The notes beneath the pieces were generated by a model. The model worked only from the letters and a program-made list of their open reading frames with translations, was not told where the DNA came from and ran no database searches. The translations under genes were made by a program, and so were the position numbers. From CAZKAP01 sp964550895 (GTDB lineage Bacteria > Bacteroidota > Bacteroidia > Flavobacteriales > Flavobacteriaceae), in the NCBI GenBank assembly GCA_964550895.1, contig CAZKAP010000005.1, forward strand, positions 1 through 64,000: 64,000 nt of DNA. The letters run 5' to 3'. Each line of letters starts with the position of its first letter. Position 1 is the stretch's first letter. Positions 61,681 through 64,000 of the stretch are shown one piece after another.

Positions 61681-62307
61681 ATGGAAGGACTTATGAACTT
61701 GCTACAGGGGGAGCTCGGAAAAACACTGATACAGGGAACGGCCAGGGAAACCGGGCAACCGGAAGAAAAGACCGGTGAACTTCTCCAAATGGCGTTGCCG
61801 ATACTTCTGGGCGCCATGCAAAAAAACACCCGTTCTCAGCAAGGTGCCGAAGGGTTAATGAATGCATTAAACGGCAAACACGACGGCAGCATTTTGGATC
61901 AAATTGGTACGCTTTTTGAAGGTGGATACACCGAGGAAGTGCGACAGGATGGCGCAGGTATACTGAGCCATGTAATTGGGGATAAAGAGTCCTTCATTGC
62001 AAGCACACTGGCTCAAAAGGTAGGAATGAAATCCAGCGACGTGAGCCGTATTCTGCAGATGGCAGCTCCGATACTCCTCGGATTTTTGGGGAAACAGCAG
62101 CGAGACAGGGGGGTGGATTCCGCCAGCGGCCTCGAAGGCATGCTCGGTGGCCTCATGGGTTCAGAACCGGGCAGGCAGAGCATCATAGAGACGTTCCTGG
62201 ATTCGGACGGCGACGGCAGTGTGGTGGACGATCTGGCCGGTATGCTCCTCAAGGATAAAGGCAAAGGTGGACTGGGCGGTCTGCTGGACGGCTTTCTGGG
62301 CAAGTAA
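61681..62307 (+). CDS. DUF937-family protein
   Basis: The 208-residue protein has two copies of a helical module: LLQMALPILLGAMQKNTRSQQGAEGL near residue 35 and ILQMAAPILLGFLGKQQRD near 125, each followed by Gly-rich ISGL-type segments and SILDQIGTLF / SVVDDLAGML. It fits the YidB/DUF937 group, of unknown function. There is no signal peptide. It is 21 bp after serC. Confidence 0.9.
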   Translation: MEGLMNLLQGELGKTLIQGTARETGQPEEKTGELLQMALPILLGAMQKNTRSQQGAEGLMNALNGKHDGSILDQIGTLFEGGYTEEVRQDGAGILSHVIGDKESFIASTLAQKVGMKSSDVSRILQMAAPILLGFLGKQQRDRGVDSASGLEGMLGGLMGSEPGRQSIIETFLDSDGDGSVVDDLAGMLLKDKGKGGLGGLLDGFLGK

Positions 62308-62317
62308 ACTACTTCTA

Positions 62318-62824
62318 ATGATACATAGAATCCTCTTGTTAATGGGTGCGGTTTTCGCCTTGTTACTCACATTAAGTGCTTGTGGGTCGACTCGCGAGTA
62401 TTCGGAACCCAGCCAGGGCACTAACCCGGCTGAAGTACAAGAAAAATGGGGTGTAACGGAAAAGGAACGGCAAATATTCGAAGGAGAATACGCCGAAGCG
62501 TCCGAGACACCGGTCGACAGCACGGAATACGAGATCATCGTAATCGATCCGGGCTTCAATACCTGGCTCAGGGCTATGGCACCCCCCAGGGGATATCATT
62601 CTCAGAAGTACCTGGAATCGAGAAATCAGGTCTGGGTCACCGAATGGAACATCAGGAACCGGCAGACCCAGGTTTACGATCCTTTCCTGTATGAGAATTA
62701 CATCGACTACGAGTTTGGCGTAGACTACGGCTATGAGGTCAATTACATCCTGTACAACTACCTGGTTTACTTCCAGCGTAAAAATGGGATAAGACTGGGC
62801 AGTTTTGAACCCCGCCTGAACTAG
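62318..62824 (+). CDS. DUF6146-type lipoprotein
   Basis: About 168 residues: lipobox LTLSAC (Cys about 22), an acidic linker, then a Tyr-rich domain with YEIIVIDPGFNTWL, YHSQKYLESRNQVWVTEWN and VDYGYEVNYILYNYLVYFQ. These fit a Bacteroidota-specific family. The start at 62318 gives a normal signal peptide; the frame extends to 62219 but overlaps the preceding gene. Envelope location is expected; function unknown. Confidence 0.85.
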   Translation: MIHRILLLMGAVFALLLTLSACGSTREYSEPSQGTNPAEVQEKWGVTEKERQIFEGEYAEASETPVDSTEYEIIVIDPGFNTWLRAMAPPRGYHSQKYLESRNQVWVTEWNIRNRQTQVYDPFLYENYIDYEFGVDYGYEVNYILYNYLVYFQRKNGIRLGSFEPRLN

Positions 62825-62874
62825 GAATTACCCGTATTTTAATTTTCTGAATTAGATTTGCCCCGGTATATGCT

Positions 62875-63186
62875 ATGGAAAAATTAAAAAAGCGCTGGGG
62901 TATAGAGAACAATCTTCAGCTGGTCCTTATTCTGGTGGTCTTTGCGGTAACGGGCAGTTCTTCGGTTAAATTAGCCGAACCCGTCCTGCATTGGATCGGT
63001 TTACATCAGGAAAGCGTAAGTGGATGGATCTATTGGCCCTTGCGGATACTTCTTATTTTTCCCCTCTATCAGGTACTCCTGGTCCTGATCGGGTGGCTGT
63101 TTGGCCAGTTTGAATTCTTCTGGAATTTCGAGAAAAAAATGCTCAAGAGAATGGGGCTCGGTTTTCTACTGAACCGAAACGATTAA
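62875..63186 (+). CDS. DUF6787-like small membrane protein
   Basis: A 103-residue protein with two hydrophobic helices (about 15-32 and 54-74) and a Trp/Phe-rich C-terminal end (WLFGQFEFFWNFEKKMLKR). It fits a family common in Flavobacteriia next to serC and DUF6146 genes. Function unknown. Confidence 0.75.
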   Translation: MEKLKKRWGIENNLQLVLILVVFAVTGSSSVKLAEPVLHWIGLHQESVSGWIYWPLRILLIFPLYQVLLVLIGWLFGQFEFFWNFEKKMLKRMGLGFLLNRND

Positions 63187-63209
63187 TAGCCCTCAACCAG
63201 CGCGTTCGC

Positions 63210-63518
63210 TCAGGAGGCTTCGTTGATCGCCTCCTCTTCCCTACCGTTGCCATTGACGACGTAGGTATAAATCCACATCAGGGTAAAGGTGGGGATGATG
63301 TCCATGCCAGGGACCAGTTCCTCTATGGTAGCAAAGATACCCGCTGCCTTACCGGCGTTGCCCTTGTACATACGCGTCATCAGCCAACCGGCTATGGGGG
63401 CCCATATCACGTCCGTGAGTTCCGCAGCACCGGGTATCACGTAGGAAAGCATACCGATGCCGTCGAACAACAGGCCCAGGAGCAGGTAGTTAATTTTGTT
63501 CTCCTTGAAAATTGTCAT
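63210..63518 (-). CDS. Unknown small membrane protein
   Basis: A 102-residue protein with three hydrophobic segments (about 10-30, 34-52, 73-90) and the motif AGIFATIEELVPGMDIIPTF. It is conserved-looking but not recognised. A weak promoter-like TAATTTTA lies upstream on the same strand. Convergent with the preceding gene. Confidence 0.7.
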   Translation of the reverse strand: MTIFKENKINYLLLGLLFDGIGMLSYVIPGAAELTDVIWAPIAGWLMTRMYKGNAGKAAGIFATIEELVPGMDIIPTFTLMWIYTYVVNGNGREEEAINEAS

Positions 63519-63615
63519 AGCTGAAAGTTATTAATCCTTTTTGAAACAGCAGCACCTGTGCGCGTAAAATTAGTACACTTCCTCCCCGATTCGTTTCAAC
63601 CCAAGGCGAATTGTT

Positions 63616-64000
63616 TTAAATTTCTTCAGTCGGTTCCAGCCAGGGTGCAAACGACTGCTTCAATGCGACTACTTTGGGGGCAATGATAACCCTGCAATAC
63701 GGCTGATCGGAATTCCGCCCGTAATAATTGTCATGTTCGGCCTCGGCCTCATAGAATTCACCGAGCGGACTGATGGCGGTTACGATGGGATCGGGGTATA
63801 CGGCCTGAGACTCCAGCTCTTCCTTAAAACTCAGGGCAGCGCTGTGCTGATCGGGCGTGCTGTAGAAAATCTCACTCCGGTATTGGGTTCCCACATCATT
63901 TCCCTGCCGATTCAGCGTTGTAGGATTGTGAGAGATGAAAAATACATCTAGCAAGACGCGATAGGGTATCATTAAGGGGTCGAATTCGACCCTGACAGCC
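63616..64000 (-). CDS. msrA: Peptide-methionine (S)-S-oxide reductase MsrA, 5' end beyond window
   Basis: The frame stays open to the window end (64000) and runs through RVEFDPLMIPYRVLLDVFF, SHNPTTLNRQGNDVGTQYRS and HDNYYGRNSDQPYCRV, all characteristic of MsrA, which repairs oxidised methionine with thioredoxin. About 128 residues of the C-terminal part are present. The catalytic Cys motif (GCFW) lies outside. An ATG at 63972 is internal, not the real start. Confidence 0.92.
   Translation of the reverse strand, partial: AVRVEFDPLMIPYRVLLDVFFISHNPTTLNRQGNDVGTQYRSEIFYSTPDQHSAALSFKEELESQAVYPDPIVTAISPLGEFYEAEAEHDNYYGRNSDQPYCRVIIAPKVVALKQSFAPWLEPTEEI

Noticed and set aside
1..64000. tRNA, rRNA, CRISPR arrays, IS elements or prophage
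   Set aside because: No cloverleaf-type sequence, regularly spaced short repeats, transposase, integrase or phage structural gene was found by reading.

Overview
The window is a piece of a Bacteroidota chromosome, almost certainly a marine-type member of Flavobacteriaceae. Evidence: a 288-residue primary sigma factor without region 1.1, a fused LpxC-FabZ, the type IX secretion regulator PorX, a fused HisB and HisIE, many lipoproteins with a Cys right after a short signal peptide, and intergenic TAnnTTTG promoter elements typical of this phylum. No rRNA, tRNA, CRISPR array, prophage or insertion sequence was seen.

Layout. 1-709: window edge with a 65-bp sequence repeated at a 148-bp period, next to an orphan nucleotidyltransferase. 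714-7219 (minus): a five-gene ABC export operon (LolA-like periplasmic carrier, two FtsX-type permeases, a MacB/LolD-type ATPase, an outer-membrane barrel) followed by a GH30 glycosidase lipoprotein. 7334-14138: a DMT transporter, a trehalase, a dienelactone-hydrolase-type lipoprotein, a VWA lipoprotein, an M14 carboxypeptidase and an amidase. 14469-22228: menB, a DEAD/DEAH helicase, rpoD, a cluster of unknown genes that includes two tiny related ORFs, DUF2461, and two tandem alpha/beta hydrolases. 22272-24903: a MoxR-type AAA ATPase with a VWA partner.

24968-32186 holds a complete histidine operon (hisG-D-C-B-H-A-F-IE) preceded by a short ORF rich in His codons and a strong terminator hairpin touching the hisG start, which together look like a transcription attenuator. 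32196-42779 is a long co-directional run: prohibitin-like protein, membrane VWA-like protein, fabG, sucD, a second LpxD-like acyltransferase, efp, lpxA, lpxC-fabZ, lpxD and an HD phosphohydrolase, i.e. lipid A synthesis plus housekeeping genes.

42815-50317 runs mainly on the plus strand: porX, tsaE, a small secreted protein built of 26-residue repeats, a membrane protein, an alanine-dehydrogenase-family gene, a DUF4258-like protein and aroB, with a proline dehydrogenase in the opposite direction. 50335-59469 (mainly minus) carries an Lrp-type regulator, a second M14 carboxypeptidase, terC, parC/parE, ychF and a ferredoxin. 59534-62824 (plus) carries an acyl-CoA reductase, serC, and DUF937 and DUF6146-type proteins, followed by small membrane proteins and an msrA gene cut by the window end.

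Most genes are conserved core functions. The less explained items are the 26-residue-repeat secreted protein with an upstream palindrome, the twin micro-ORFs behind rpoD, the candidate his leader, and the dedicated LolA-FtsX-barrel export operon.
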